A stretch of DNA of 64,000 nucleotides from the NCBI RefSeq assembly GCF_001542815.1, contig NZ_CP006992.1, forward strand, positions 3,911,501-3,975,500. Direction: 5' to 3'. Shown here in pieces: positions 1 through 14,000 of this stretch. Positions within the stretch are counted from its first letter, which is position 1. Each line of letters starts with the position of its first letter. The DNA comes from Methylobacterium sp. AMS5. Lineage in GTDB: Bacteria; Pseudomonadota; Alphaproteobacteria; Rhizobiales; Beijerinckiaceae. The position numbers and the translations under genes were made by a program. The notes beneath the pieces are model-generated. The model saw only the letters and a program-made list of their open reading frames with translations. It searched no databases and was not told where the DNA came from.

Positions 1-2837
1 GCCAGCGCCAGAGGCAGCGTCCGCCGAGCGTCGGCGGCGACTTCTCGCGCCCGTGAGACCAGGGCCGTCGCCGTCACGACCGTAGGCTCTCGCGAGAGGT
101 TGGCTGCCACACGGTCCCAGATCTCGTCGTCCGTCACGGGGCAACGGGCACCGATCGGGCGTCGGCCCGCGATCGCCACCCGCTCCGCAGTCTCACCGCA
201 GATCAGGTAGCTCCGCGCCCGGTGCCGGCTGGCCGCGGTATAGCCGCGGAAGGCGTCGACGGGTGCCGAGCCGTTTGGCATCACGAAGAGGCTCTCTTCG
301 CTCGTCACGCCTTGGATGCTGTCGATCGTCAGGACGTCGCCGTATCCCAGCCGGTAGCGAGGCTCGGCGGGATCGCCGTCGGGATGGAGCAGCGTCGTCC
401 AGGCCACCAACCCCGATCGGCCGCCGATGTCGCGCAGGCGTATGCCCTCCGGCTCGATCGTCTCGACCTCCAGCACGCTGCCGTTGACCCCGATCTCGAC
501 GGTCTGCCCGCTGGAACTCCGGGCCGGCGTGCGTGCGAACAGCCGAACCCGGTCGCCCACAGCCAGGGTGACCTCGAACTTGCGTCCGACGTTGTCGGTC
601 GCCTGGACGCGATGATCTGGGCCGACGAGTTCGCCCGCCTTCCTCCTGCGGGCGCGGATCGCACCCGCCAGCATCAGCGCATCGGCGTTGGTCGGGGCGC
701 TCACCGACAGGCTGTAGGTCGGATCGTCGACGTGCTCGGCCTGTCGCTCGGTCCACAGGTCGGCGACCACCTCCGCAACGGTGGCCGGCGAGCCGGGCAC
801 GAGCCGCGCAGTTCCGTCGCGTCGCTTGCGCAACAACGCTTCTGCCGCCCGCCCCTGCCGGAACATGCCGGTCGTCTCACGCTCGTCCTGCTCTCTCTGA
901 CGGACCGTCGTCAGGATCTCGGGGATCGCTTCCTGACCCAGCGCCTCCCGAAGCAACTCGATGACCGGGCCGGCCGCCACGGACGAGCACTGGCGCGGGT
1001 CCCCCACCGCCAGGATCCGGAACCTCCCGTTGGCGGTGCGTAACCGCATCAGCCGGAGCAGGTCGCGAGTGCCGACCTGCCCGAGCTCGTCGATGACGAC
1101 GACCGTGTCCGGCCCAAAAGCAATCTTGCCCCGCTCGCCATCCTGCAGGAGCTTGGCCAAGGCGAGACAGCGTCCCGTCGGGATGCCGGTTTCGGTCAAC
1201 GCGCGCGTCTGCTTCCATCCAAGCGACGTCCCGAACACATGGGCGCCTGCGGTGGTGTAGGCGTCGACCAGAGGCTGCAGCAAAGTCGTCTTGCCGCTGC
1301 CCGCAACGCCGATCACTGCGGTGAAGGCCGCACCGCTCCCAAGCCTGTCCATTGCCTCGCGCTGCGTGCGGCCATGCTCCGTCCCGGAAAAGTCCCGGCC
1401 CGACCGGGACACCGCTGTGGTGATCGCGTTCGCGCTGAGCGCCCCGCGCTGCTCCGCGGCCGCCTCGCGGACGAGATCGATCAACTCGCCTTCCCGCTCG
1501 ACGTGCAGTCCGGTGGTGTAGGACCGGGCCGCGCGCTGCCAGCCTGTCCCGTCTATGTCGGCGCCAGGAGCCCCGGGAAGGAGCGTGACGGTTCGGCCCT
1601 CCTGGCGGATGCCGCGGGTGTGGAGGAGCTCGAGGACCCCTTCGACCTCGTCCGCCCGCTCGATCCCGGCGGCGATCAACGAGCGGGCCGCAGCCAACCG
1701 CACCTGGCTCTCCGGCAGGACTGCCGTGTTCTCCAGCTTCGGCTCCAGCAAGTCGAGGGCGACCGCATAAGCTCGCTCCAAGCGATGCGCTCGGGTCGGT
1801 ATCGGCCGTGAAGGCTCGGTACCGAGCACGCTGAGATGTTCGTAACCCAGGCCGGCCGCTTCGGCCTGCCAGCTCGTACGGTCGCCGAGGTCGTCCCGCT
1901 TGGCCCCGCGCGGATCGCCCTGCACAGCTTGTTTCAGCAGCGCGATGCGAGAGCGCTCCTCGAGTTCATCCCAATCGAGCCCCAGCTTCCCAGCTTGAGC
2001 GTAGGCAGCCGCCGTGCCGACCGCCGTGCGCTTGGCGAAGGCAGCGCGGACATCTTCCGGGATCGCGGTGATCCGGGCACAGCCGTGCTGGGGATCGAGC
2101 GCGGCCGCGATGCCAGCGCGCCGCAGGTTCCGCGCGAGGTTGGCCTGGAAGATCGCTCCAAGCTCGTGCACCCGTCCCTTCAGCCGTTGCAGGTCAAGCC
2201 CGCCGATTCGACCATCCGCGGTCCGGACAACGTTGAGAATAGGGCAATGGATATGGAGCTGGGCGTCACCGGCGGCGCCAGGGGTCGGCCGGCTGGTCCA
2301 GTGATCAAAAGCAATCCACGCGATCGAGCCAGCCTCGGAGCCCCCGGCTCCGGCCTTTCCCCGGCGTGCCCGGCCGATTTGAGGAGCGACCGCATCGGCC
2401 ATCGTCGCATGGACGGCCTCCTCGAGGGCGAGCGCGATCACGGCCGCTTCTTCGGGAGTGGGAGCGAGGGCCCAGGCGATCGACACAGATTTGTCGGCGC
2501 TCCAGCACAAGTCGATGAACGTGACGCGCTCACCGGCTTGGACTTGCTTGCCCGGAATGGGCCGGCCGTCGGCGCGGTGGCCGGCGAGCAGGTTCGCCAC
2601 AGTGCTGAGGTCGAGTGGGTTGGCCGGATCCAAGCCGAGCAGCTGCGCGAGGCGGGGATCGAGATCGGCGCGCAACCGCGGTGCCGGACGGCCGGCATCC
2701 GGTCCGGCGTTGATATCGCGCGCCCAACCATAATAGGCTGCGACCTCCTTCAGATCGGGCGGCAGCGTCACCTGCATGTAGTGCCGCGCCATAGCCAGCG
2801 CGGGCGTGGTGACCCGTCCGGTCAGATAGGTAAGCAC
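1..2837 (-). CDS. MOBF-family conjugative relaxase/helicase (TrwC/TraI-like), 3' end outside window
   Basis: Nicks oriT and unwinds the transferred strand during conjugation. The reading frame is open from a GTG at 2837 to the window edge (about 945 codons), so the C-terminus is missing. The N-terminal relaxase domain has candidate catalytic tyrosines (Tyr20, Tyr35, Tyr36) and a QLHIH metal-binding stretch near residue 197, as in TrwC. The helicase half has Walker A GVAGSGKTTL (about 511-520), Walker B VVIDELGQV, GDPRQ (motif III) and late motifs DSIQGVTSEES and YTAASRHR. I chose the GTG because AGGA lies 6 nt upstream and the previous stop codon is only 8 nt away, implying coupled translation. 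It is the last visible gene of an operon reaching back to 5604. Family assignment comes from motif order; the exact MOBF subclade is unknown. Confidence 0.85.
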   Translation of the reverse strand, partial: MLTYLTGRVTTPALAMARHYMQVTLPPDLKEVAAYYGWARDINAGPDAGRPAPRLRADLDPRLAQLLGLDPANPLDLSTVANLLAGHRADGRPIPGKQVQAGERVTFIDLCWSADKSVSIAWALAPTPEEAAVIALALEEAVHATMADAVAPQIGRARRGKAGAGGSEAGSIAWIAFDHWTSRPTPGAAGDAQLHIHCPILNVVRTADGRIGGLDLQRLKGRVHELGAIFQANLARNLRRAGIAAALDPQHGCARITAIPEDVRAAFAKRTAVGTAAAYAQAGKLGLDWDELEERSRIALLKQAVQGDPRGAKRDDLGDRTSWQAEAAGLGYEHLSVLGTEPSRPIPTRAHRLERAYAVALDLLEPKLENTAVLPESQVRLAAARSLIAAGIERADEVEGVLELLHTRGIRQEGRTVTLLPGAPGADIDGTGWQRAARSYTTGLHVEREGELIDLVREAAAEQRGALSANAITTAVSRSGRDFSGTEHGRTQREAMDRLGSGAAFTAVIGVAGSGKTTLLQPLVDAYTTAGAHVFGTSLGWKQTRALTETGIPTGRCLALAKLLQDGERGKIAFGPDTVVVIDELGQVGTRDLLRLMRLRTANGRFRILAVGDPRQCSSVAAGPVIELLREALGQEAIPEILTTVRQREQDERETTGMFRQGRAAEALLRKRRDGTARLVPGSPATVAEVVADLWTERQAEHVDDPTYSLSVSAPTNADALMLAGAIRARRRKAGELVGPDHRVQATDNVGRKFEVTLAVGDRVRLFARTPARSSSGQTVEIGVNGSVLEVETIEPEGIRLRDIGGRSGLVAWTTLLHPDGDPAEPRYRLGYGDVLTIDSIQGVTSEESLFVMPNGSAPVDAFRGYTAASRHRARSYLICGETAERVAIAGRRPIGARCPVTDDEIWDRVAANLSREPTVVTATALVSRAREVAADARRTLPLAL

Positions 2838-2845
2838 GCGCGATC

Positions 2846-3142
2846 CTAGGGCTTCCCGGGCGGTGCTCCACCGACCTGACAGCAGATCACGCTGAGCAGT
2901 TCGCCGTTGAGCTTCAGCAGCTGGGTGATCTGACTAAGGTTCCGATTCAGCGGACTGAACTCGCTGCTTTCGCCCGGAGCGGCTGCGGCCTTGAGCACCT
3001 GCTCCAGCATCTTGGTGTGATCTTCAGCGATCTGAACGAGGGCGTCCATCGTCCGGGATATCGCGAAGAGCTGGTCGCCGAGGCGTTCGAGGGTCCAGGG
3101 CGCTGCAGCGCCAGGGTTGAGTTGTGTCATCTTGCCGGACAT
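2846..3142 (-). CDS. Small helical accessory protein of the mobilisation operon
   Basis: A 98-residue, largely helical protein rich in Leu and Ala, with two Cys near the C-terminus (VICCQVGG) and no recognisable domain. It ends 8 nt before the relaxase start, so the two are probably translationally coupled. Its position suggests a relaxosome accessory factor, but nothing in the residues proves this. A second Met five residues in (3130) is an alternative start. About 25 nt upstream (3167-3184) lies a small hairpin, ACCAAGG-GGTG-CCTTGGT. The remaining bases up to the next gene (3185-3417) show no gene. Confidence 0.6.
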   Translation of the reverse strand: MSGKMTQLNPGAAAPWTLERLGDQLFAISRTMDALVQIAEDHTKMLEQVLKAAAAPGESSEFSPLNRNLSQITQLLKLNGELLSVICCQVGGAPPGKP

Positions 3143-3417
3143 CGTGATCGTATCCTTCGCATCTGCACCAAGGGGTGCCTTGGTCTGTTGGGGATTTTCA
3201 GGGGTCGCAATTGGCGGATCGGTGGCGGGTCGCGCGCCGATCCGGGACGGATCGGCCGTGCCTCATCGGCAGGTCCGAGGTTCGGGAATGTCCTTTCGGT
3301 GGTGGATTCGCTGCGGGTCCACGCTCCGGACCTGGGGGCCGCGGTCCAGCGGGTCGGATCCGGGGCAGCGGCCGCGGTGCGCCATGCGTCGTCCGGGGGA
3401 GCGCGGAAGAGGCCGTG

Positions 3418-4167
3418 TCAGGTGCCGGGCGGTGTCTGGGCCGGAGGAACGGTCAGCTGCATGTCGCAGTATCGGCGATCGCGCTGGTAGCCATACTGCG
3501 CGAGATCCCGGCACCGCGCGATGAGGGGACGTGGGTCGTTGAGCGGGATGAGATCGCTCCACATCCGGGCCGAGAGCGCGTCGAGACCGAACGTCCGTTG
3601 CAGACGCTCCACGGCCGTGTAGGGGGTACCGAAGGTCTCCCGCGCGCCGAGGCCGTAGCCGCCGACGGCCCCGACGAGCAGGCTCGCCACCACGAGACCC
3701 GCCAGCAGGCTACCGTTGCGCATGACGGCCGCGTGCAGGTCGAGGCGCGTGGCCCGCTCGATCCGATCGGCACGGTCCTCGAAGGTCCGGTCGAAAGCGG
3801 CCAGCTTCGCGAGAGTGCCCGCGACCGCCGCCTCGGCCACCGCAATCTGTTCGGCGGCCTCCTCAACCTCACCTGAGGCCTTTCCAATCTGCGTCGCGAC
3901 CTGACGGGTTTGACCCACGAGGGTCGCGAGCTCCTCTCGCCCCTGGCGCTGGGCAGCGGTCTGCTCGGCCCGTGCCCGATCCGTGACCAGACCGAGGGCG
4001 CACAAGGAGACGACGACTTTGTGGTAGGGGTCATGCGTGGAGAGGCCGGTCGCTTGGTAGCTCGTGAACAGGCTGTTGATGTGCGTTTCGAGCTGCGACG
4101 CCTTGCTCCCCGCCAGCGGGGAGTCGGCGGACGCAGGGGCCTTGTCGGGTGGGATGCGGTCCGCCAT
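3418..4167 (-). CDS. Single-pass membrane protein of the mobilisation operon
   Basis: A 249-residue protein starting MADRIPPDK. The first half is a long amphipathic, probably coiled-coil stretch rich in Ala, Glu and Gln (about 65-150). One hydrophobic transmembrane helix follows (GSLLAGLVVASLLVGAVG, about 150-170). The C-terminal third would sit on the other side of the membrane and contains two Cys (ARCRDL, RRYCDM) that could form a disulphide if periplasmic. The start is 4 nt after the stop of the ParA-like gene, and the reading frame further upstream overlaps that gene, so I reject the longer start. Such proteins occur in mobilisation loci, but I do not recognise the family. Confidence 0.65.
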   Translation of the reverse strand: MADRIPPDKAPASADSPLAGSKASQLETHINSLFTSYQATGLSTHDPYHKVVVSLCALGLVTDRARAEQTAAQRQGREELATLVGQTRQVATQIGKASGEVEEAAEQIAVAEAAVAGTLAKLAAFDRTFEDRADRIERATRLDLHAAVMRNGSLLAGLVVASLLVGAVGGYGLGARETFGTPYTAVERLQRTFGLDALSARMWSDLIPLNDPRPLIARCRDLAQYGYQRDRRYCDMQLTVPPAQTPPGT

Positions 4168-4171
4168 GGCA

Positions 4172-5077
4172 TCAGGCCTCCAGATCCTGCAGCAGGCTCT
4201 CGATCGGCGCGAAGCGCAGCCAGTCGGCGATCGGCGCAAAGCTCTCGGGCAACCGCATCAGCCACTCAGCCGTGATCTGCGTGTCGAGCCCGCCGAGACG
4301 CTGGCCTGCCGCATTGGCCTGGCCGAGCGCGGCGTCCCGGAAGGTCAGGCCGAGATCGTCGATTCGCGTCGCGGGAGCCAGCCGCGGCAGCCGGACGAGG
4401 CGGGCACCGCGGTCGAGCGCCTCCACGACCGGTTTCGCCGTGACGTAGAGATCGAAGGCTGCCATCTCGCGGCCGCGTGGCACCAATCCTTCGTTCCAGC
4501 ACAGCACGATGCGGGCATCCTCCAGATTGGGCTGGCTCAGGAAGGTTGCGATCTGAGAGAGGTCGCCGCGCTCTGGACCAAGTAGACAGAACAGCGTCAG
4601 CCACTTGCCCCGTCGCTTGAGCAGTCCTGCGAGATTGAGCTCGCGCAGCAAGGTCGTGATGGTCGGATTGCCGGCGCCGAAATCGAGCAGGGTGGAGGCG
4701 TTGCCGGCAAGCAGTCGCTCGATCTCGGCGCGCGTATGATCGTAAACCGTTTGCGGATCGGCATCCGCCACCGGAACGGTGTCGGCATGTGTATCCTTCA
4801 GACCCGAGTTCGTGGGGTCGGCATCGGTGGCGCGCAGGGGCAGGTTCGCAGCCCGGGCGCACTCGATGAGTAGCTTGCTCATCAGGGACTTGCCCGACTT
4901 TCCCCGGCCGATGGTGACGAGCAGGGTCTGGATCGCCGCATCGCTGTCGCGACCGCTTAAGGTCCAGTCCACCGGCTCCACCTGTGGAGCCGCCATGGTC
5001 TCCCCGCGTGAATCCGGATGGATAGCCTCTTTCGTGAGCGAGGTGGGGATCTTGGCTACGATGTTATTCTTGCTCAT
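4172..5077 (-). CDS. ParA/MinD-like P-loop ATPase of the transfer region (StbB/TraL-like)
   Basis: A 301-residue nucleotide-binding protein with a deviant Walker A motif, GRGKSGKS (about 58-65), typical of ParA/MinD ATPases. It also has ATDADPTNSG (switch region) and LLDFGAGNP where the Walker B/DxxG segment is expected. In MOBF plasmids such as R388 an equivalent ATPase (StbB) sits between two small proteins beside the relaxase locus and helps plasmid positioning and transfer; RP4 TraL is similar. The ATG overlaps the preceding stop (ATGA at 5074-5077). A Met at residue 28 is a weaker alternative start. Confidence 0.75.
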   Translation of the reverse strand: MSKNNIVAKIPTSLTKEAIHPDSRGETMAAPQVEPVDWTLSGRDSDAAIQTLLVTIGRGKSGKSLMSKLLIECARAANLPLRATDADPTNSGLKDTHADTVPVADADPQTVYDHTRAEIERLLAGNASTLLDFGAGNPTITTLLRELNLAGLLKRRGKWLTLFCLLGPERGDLSQIATFLSQPNLEDARIVLCWNEGLVPRGREMAAFDLYVTAKPVVEALDRGARLVRLPRLAPATRIDDLGLTFRDAALGQANAAGQRLGGLDTQITAEWLMRLPESFAPIADWLRFAPIESLLQDLEA

Positions 5078-5604
5078 GACGTGATGATTCCTGCGAATTG
5101 ACTGAGGTGAGCTGGGCTGGCGAGGTCGACGGATGTCGGCATCGGTGGGCGCCGGGCGCGCTGTTCGGCTCGCAGGCGAGCGATCTGCTCTGCGGCGCTC
5201 CCTTGCGCTGCGGCAGGTTGGGCTCGGGGCTGGACGGTGGCGGGCGTGTCGATCCGGTCGACTGGCGCGGCGGGTTCTGGCCGGAGCTCGGCTTCCCGCC
5301 TAGGCAGCGTGACGACACCGCGAGCGACCTCGTCGGCCTCGAGTCGAGGCGATGGAGCCGCCGTCAGCATCCGCCGACGGACCCGTGCCCAAGTCTTGGA
5401 GAGTGTCGCGTCCGTGAGCCGTCCGCCGTGGCTGTTCGTCAGGCCACAGCGTCGCACGACTTCCGAGAGTTCGCGCAGATTGAGGCGGCCGCTTGGATAT
5501 GCCGCGTGAAGCGCCGCGAAGTTTTCCTCCATCCAGAGTTCGACGCAGCGGTTCTCGACACGAACCTCGGCAACCGCCTGTTCGAAGCGGGGTGGGCGTG
5601 CCAT
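5074..5604 (-). CDS. Promoter-proximal DNA-binding-like protein of the mobilisation operon
   Basis: A 176-residue protein. Residues 1-75 look like a compact helical domain (FEQAVAEVRVENRCVELWM onward) ending in a basic segment, KTWARVRRRM, consistent with DNA binding. The rest is Ala/Pro/Arg-rich and probably disordered. I chose the ATG at 5604 because GAGG lies 5 nt upstream; an ATG 11 codons earlier (5637) has no ribosome binding site. It overlaps the ParA-like gene by 4 nt and is first in the operon. By position it could correspond to a StbA/StbC or TraK-like oriT-binding protein. That is inference. Confidence 0.6.
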   Translation of the reverse strand: MARPPRFEQAVAEVRVENRCVELWMEENFAALHAAYPSGRLNLRELSEVVRRCGLTNSHGGRLTDATLSKTWARVRRRMLTAAPSPRLEADEVARGVVTLPRREAELRPEPAAPVDRIDTPATVQPRAQPAAAQGSAAEQIARLRAEQRARRPPMPTSVDLASPAHLSQFAGIITS

Positions 5605-7326
5605 GCCCGCCTCACGACGTCGTTCGCCGTTCGGCATAAGCGCGCGGTGGTCTTTCAGTACGCGCAGAATCGAAATGGAGATTTTTGATTGAGGATCGCA
5701 TCGCGGCGCACCTGTCCCTGAGGAGAGAGGTGGAACCGGTTCACGCCAGCCACGAAGGGCCCCGGTTCCTAAGCGCCTGAAGAGCAATCCCTCAGCGGTC
5801 GGTCGGCACCGGCCTAGCTGCTCATCCGCATACGTCCACGAACTGGACTGTCGGATGCCGGAGGCAAGGGACGGGTCGGATTAGTGATCCGGGATGATAT
5901 GTCCCGAACGACCTCTCCACCACGCCGGCACAGGCCAACCCGGAGGATACATGCCGCATCAGCAGCATCAAGCTCTTGGACTGCCGATCTCAGAAGCAGC
6001 AGCAGCCCACAGTCCCGGCCTGTTCGTTGCCGAGACACTGCCCTGATCGCACGAAGTACAGCGCACCTCAACCCATTTTTGGCCACCAGGGTCGATCTGA
6101 GAAAGGTTTTGCACAGCCGGGATTTGAGGGCGGCACCGGCCTCAAATGATGTCGTTCTGCAATTTGGATCGAAGCTCGCCATGGAAGTCGAACGCGGTCC
6201 ATAACCGCTCCCGGTTCAGTTTTGAATCCGGCTCCTGGGATGTCGGCGTGGCGCACGGTTCTGTTTTAGACGGACTGAGTAGGGCGCACATTGCCGCGCA
6301 AATTCGTGATCACCGTCCGTAGCCAGCGCATGTGCGAAGAGAACCCGTTTCAGCGCGTGGGTTATGAACACGGCGTAGGCCGGCGAACTCGACCAAGGGC
6401 CCGCCCTGAAGGATCAGGGATTCGAGGTCGTTCGACAGCGCGAGGAGCGAGGTCGCTTCACCAGCTTACTCAGTCCCACCGAGTCTCCAGCCTCGCTGGC
6501 GGGGCCGACGGTATCAGCGATGCTGCGACGGTGGCGGAGTTGCCCGAGTGACGGTTCATCAGGCAGACTGAGCTACCGCGTCGCACCCGGCTGCATCCGT
6601 GCACGGGCCGTGTTGGGCCGCGGCGCTGAACCAATCAAATCGTCACCAACTGGATTAGCTAATCTCGGAAGCCTCAGCGGCGCACTGCGGCTCCGCCCCA
6701 CAAGTCGGACTGCAGCACAATATCACGGATCGCACATCTTTGAAGATTTTTTCTTCCCGTGCGCTTTTCTAAATATCGATGGATACCAAATCTGCGATTG
6801 ACGCTTGCGACTAAAAAGCGCCGATTTATCAATGGCGCTTGTGCGGAATTTGGCAAACTATGCTGATATATTAGCAAAAAACACGCACAGAAATGCCAAT
6901 CTATCGTGTGCGTTTCATGATTTGGCTGAGAAGGGGATTCGCCGCCGCATGCCCGAGTACATTGTAAATAAGAGGTTTTTGCTCGCTCGAAGGTTGAACT
7001 TCGTAGCAATGTTTCGGGGCACCCGTGAAACCCCGAGAACGGGTTCGACAGCGCGCGATCGTCCGTTGTCGGAACCATATTATATAAGCATGTGATAACC
7101 TGTTCTTCCAAATTGCGAAAGTATTGGCTTACGAAAGTGCCAGCAATCCAGCTCCTCGGGCGCTGCTAAATGACCCAGCCGCTTTGGGCTCGTCCCAGAT
7201 ATCCGGGAGGTCTTTGTCGCTTCTCGTAATCGGATGCCATGCACGCGGCAGCAGAAAATTGCGAGGTGACCTTCCGAGCAGACCTCCGTCGCCCGCATAG
7301 GGTCATATGAACCCTGGACGGACCGA
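5605..7326. other. 1.7-kb region without a convincing gene; promoter and possible oriT of the transfer module
   Basis: Short open frames here lack coding character on either strand. GAACCGGTTC, a perfect 10-bp palindrome, lies at 5733-5742, about 130 bp before the transfer operon start, and could be an operator. Between about 6700 and 7090 the sequence becomes AT-rich relative to its neighbours. A relaxase cluster normally has its oriT beside the promoter-proximal gene, so this region is the best place for one, but I could not identify a nic site. Confidence 0.4.
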
Positions 7327-7856
7327 ATGACCACGCCGCCAACTCACCTCGCGATCGACGAGGCACGCATACGGCTCCGGCGGCTTCGGCCGGCGGAGGC
7401 CGTGCGCCTCGGCGAGCTGGCCCGGGCCTGCGCGCGGAGTGTGGGCTCGGCAACGGAAGGCGCTGAAATCCTCAACGAGGCGATTGCACGGGTCCTCGAG
7501 GGCCGAAGGCGCTGGCCCGCAGATCTGCCGGTCGACGTCTTTTTCGCCGAGGTCATGCGCAGCATCGCCTACGAGTTGAGACAGCGCGCCTGGAGGGAGC
7601 CTTTCCTGGACGATCAAACGAATCCGGACGTCGCGGTAGATCCCGATCACCGAGCCGAGGTCGAGAGTGTCACCACGGCCGTTAGGCGCTCCTTGAAGGA
7701 TGATCCGCCAGCGCTCCGCCTCTTCGAGCTGGAGCTCGCTGAGATGACCTGCCCCGAGATCCAGCGCAAGCTCGGGCTCGACGCCACCGCTTACGACACA
7801 CTCAGGCGCCGGTTCCGGCGTCGCCTCCTAGCAGCCTTTCCGGACGGATACCCCCT

Positions 7857-7860
<4 letters not shown>
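7327..7860 (+). CDS. ECF-like sigma factor / sigma-70-like regulatory protein
   Basis: A 177-residue protein with the two-part layout of a short sigma factor. Residues about 30-95 resemble region 2 (EILNEAIARVLEGRRRWP and MRSIAYELRQRAW). Residues about 135-172 form a region-4-like helix-turn-helix (EMTCPEIQRKLGL, then DTLRRRFRRRL). It could recruit RNA polymerase to this locus or act only as a DNA-binding partner. Its stop overlaps the helicase start (ATGA, 7857-7860), so it is translated with the next gene. The pairing of a sigma-like protein with a SNF2 helicase and a GHKL ATPase is unusual. Confidence 0.7.
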
Positions 7861-11078
<3,218 letters not shown>

Positions 11079-11080
11079 CC

Positions 11081-14000
11081 ATGGCGAACGAGAGCGACTG
11101 GTTCGAGGAGCTCCGCACCAAGCGGCAGCGGTGGGTGGATGCGAACAAGGAGAACGCGTTCGACCGCGGCATCTGGAACGCGACGGTCGAGAAGTACGCC
11201 GACCCGGCGCACTTCCTGTTCGAGCTCATGCAAAACGCAGAGGATGAGGGAGCCACCGAGGCCGAGCTCGTCATCCGCAAGGATGCAATCGTGTTCGAGC
11301 ACAACGGTGGCCCCTTCACGCCGGACGATGTCGACGGGATCACGGGGATCGGCAACACGACGAAGCTCGGCGAGGCAAACAAGATCGGCTGCTTCGGCAT
11401 CGGCTTCAAGTCGGTGTACGTCGTAACCGAACGACCCGAGGTCCACACGCGGGTCGACGGGATCCCCTTTGCGTTTGCAATCCGTGATCTCGTCGTTCCG
11501 ACACGCATCCCGTTCGAGGGCCGGGATGGCTGGACGCGCTTCGTTCTGCCGCTTCGCGATTTGACCTCGGACGTATCGGAACGCCTGCGGGCCGCGCTGC
11601 AGGATGGCGGGCCTCGCTCGATGCTGTTCCTCGACCGCCTGCGGGCGCTCTGCTGGTCGGACGACACGCGTCGCGAGCGGTATGCCGTGGAAGACAGGCC
11701 GGACGGCGCGCGTGTCCTCCGGCGCGAGGACAATCACGTGACCGCCGGGATCGAGCGCTACATTGTCCTGTCTCGGACCGTGAAGACGGACGACGGCGGC
11801 GAGCACGCGGTCAAGGTTGCTCTCAGGCAAAACGCCGAAGGCGAAATCGTGCGGACGGAAGCGGGCACGAAGCTCGCCGTCTTCTTCGAGACGGAGGAGC
11901 AGACGGGTCTCTACTTCCACGTTCACGGGCCCTTCCGCCTCACCGACAATCGGGCGAACATCAAGCGCGGCGACGCCTGGAACGAACACCTCGTCGACGA
12001 GGTCGGTCGCCTGCTCGTCGAGAGCCTGCCCGGCATCCGGGATGCCGGGCTCCTGAAGCGTTCATTCCTGGAGATCCTGCCGAACGGCAACGACGCGCTA
12101 GCCGCCCCATGGTCGCGGCTCTCTCCACCTCTCGTGGCAGCGTTCAAGACGCAGGCGCTCGCCCCGGCCCAGTTCGGAGGTCACCTCCCGGCATCGAAGC
12201 TCATGAGAGGCCCAGCGGACCTGCGCGACTTTCTGGCCGACGAGGGATTGCAGCGGCTTTCCGGGAAGCCGGACGTCCGCTGGTCGGTGACGGGTCTGAG
12301 GAATAGCAGGGAGGAGCTTTTCCTCGGCAGTCTTGGCATCCCGGAATGGGCGACGACCGATCTCATCGCCGCGCTTTCGGCCGAATTTTGGAACGGCGGA
12401 AGGAAGACCGTATGGGATTGGTTCGACGGTCTGCCCGACGAGGCGGTCCAGCGCCTCTACCTCCTACTGGACGGCGCGAAGATTTCGAGCACATCCCCCC
12501 TCATTCGCCACGTGCCGTTCATCCGCCTGGAGAACGGTTCCCGAGTGCAGGTGTCCAAGGCCCTGCTTCCCCAAGCCCGCGACAACGCCGAAGGCGAGGT
12601 GGACGCGAACGATCTCCCACTCGTCAAGCAGACGCTCATCCGGGGTGGGCGCGGCAGGGGCAAGGAGACGGAGGAGTTCCTGCTTCGCGTGGGCGTCCAG
12701 GTCGTAAGCGAGCAGCACTACCTCGAAGCGATCGCCAAGCGGTTTTACAAGGGCACCCCGCCCTCCGGCCTGACGTCCGAACGGCACCTGAGACACATCA
12801 GGCGCTTCATCGCCTGGTGGAAGGAGCACAAGGATGTCGAACCTTTCGCAGACGCCGCCTGGCTCCGAGGCGACGGCGTCGAGGGATACATCGCGCCAGA
12901 GGGCATCTATCTCGATGCACCCTACGCCAACACGGGCCTCGGGCTCGTCTTCGGAGGACGCGTCACCGACCTCGCGGCAGTCCCACTCTGGACCGGGTAT
13001 TCTCGTCTGAAGCGTGACGAGTTGATCGGACTCGTCCAGGAGGCCGGAGTCCGCACGCGCCTGGTCGTCGAGGAGACCTTGATCCCGTACAGCCACCCTC
13101 AACACTCAGCCCTGAAGTACGGGTTCCCCTCCGCCAGGCGGACGAATAGCCAAGTTGACAAGGACTACAGGATCGAGGGCTTGGAGCACATGCTAGCCCT
13201 CATGGATCCGAGCGTCTCCGCCCTCGTATGGCGCACCATGGCTGCGCAGCGGATCGACGTGCTGCGGGCCCGCTACTGTCCAAACCAGAACTATCCAATC
13301 AAGACGGAGCTCTCGACGCTTGCCCACGTACTCGCGACCACGGACTGGCTGCCTGCGAGCGACGGCACTATGAGGAAGCCCCGGTCGATGACGGCCGCCG
13401 ACCTCGCGCCAGGCTTCGACTATGCGAGCAACGCGCCGTGGCTCGACGCGCTGGGCTTCGGCGCCGACCATCGCCGCCTTTCAGAGCAGAACCAGGGTCG
13501 GAGGAAGGCAGCCGAGAGCATGGGTCTGCCACCCAGCTTCGCTGACGCTCTCAGCGATGTGCCGGCCTCGGAGCGACAGGCAGTCATCGAACAGCTGATG
13601 CGGTGCGTGACCGAGAGGCCGGCTACGCCGCCGGAGTTCCCGGAGCGAAGCTCTGCCAATCCCGAGCGCCGGGCGCGGAGGGTCGCCGCAGGCGCCCAGA
13701 CCGCGCCGCTCCGGACCTACGAGATGCGGGAACGAAGCGTCCGTATCAGCGACGGGGACGCCCAGGCTCATGCAAAGGAGTTCCTGCGCGACTATTATAC
13801 TAATGACGCGGGCGAAATGGTCTGCCAGGCGTGCCACGAGGAGATGCCGTTCCGCGTAGCCGACGGCCGACCATACTTCGAAGCCGTTGAGTATTTGCCG
13901 GGCGAAAGCCGAGAGTTACCAGAGAATCACCTCGCTCTCTGCCCAAACTGCGCAGCGAAATGGCGCCACGCCAACAAGGAGACTCGTGAGACACTCCTGG

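Noticed and set aside
222..2849. Long plus-strand open frames opposite the relaxase gene
   Set aside because: They are antisense shadows of the high-GC minus-strand relaxase frame, which shows conserved motifs throughout.
5733..5742. GAACCGGTTC near the transfer promoter as a member of the 14-bp repeat family
   Set aside because: Shares the palindromic core only; the TGC...TCA flanks are absent.
5814..7111. Open frames of 60-145 codons on both strands between the transfer operon and the sigma-like gene
   Set aside because: No ribosome sites, no recognisable composition, high Cys/Arg/Ser shadow-like sequence and shifting base composition; treated as non-coding.
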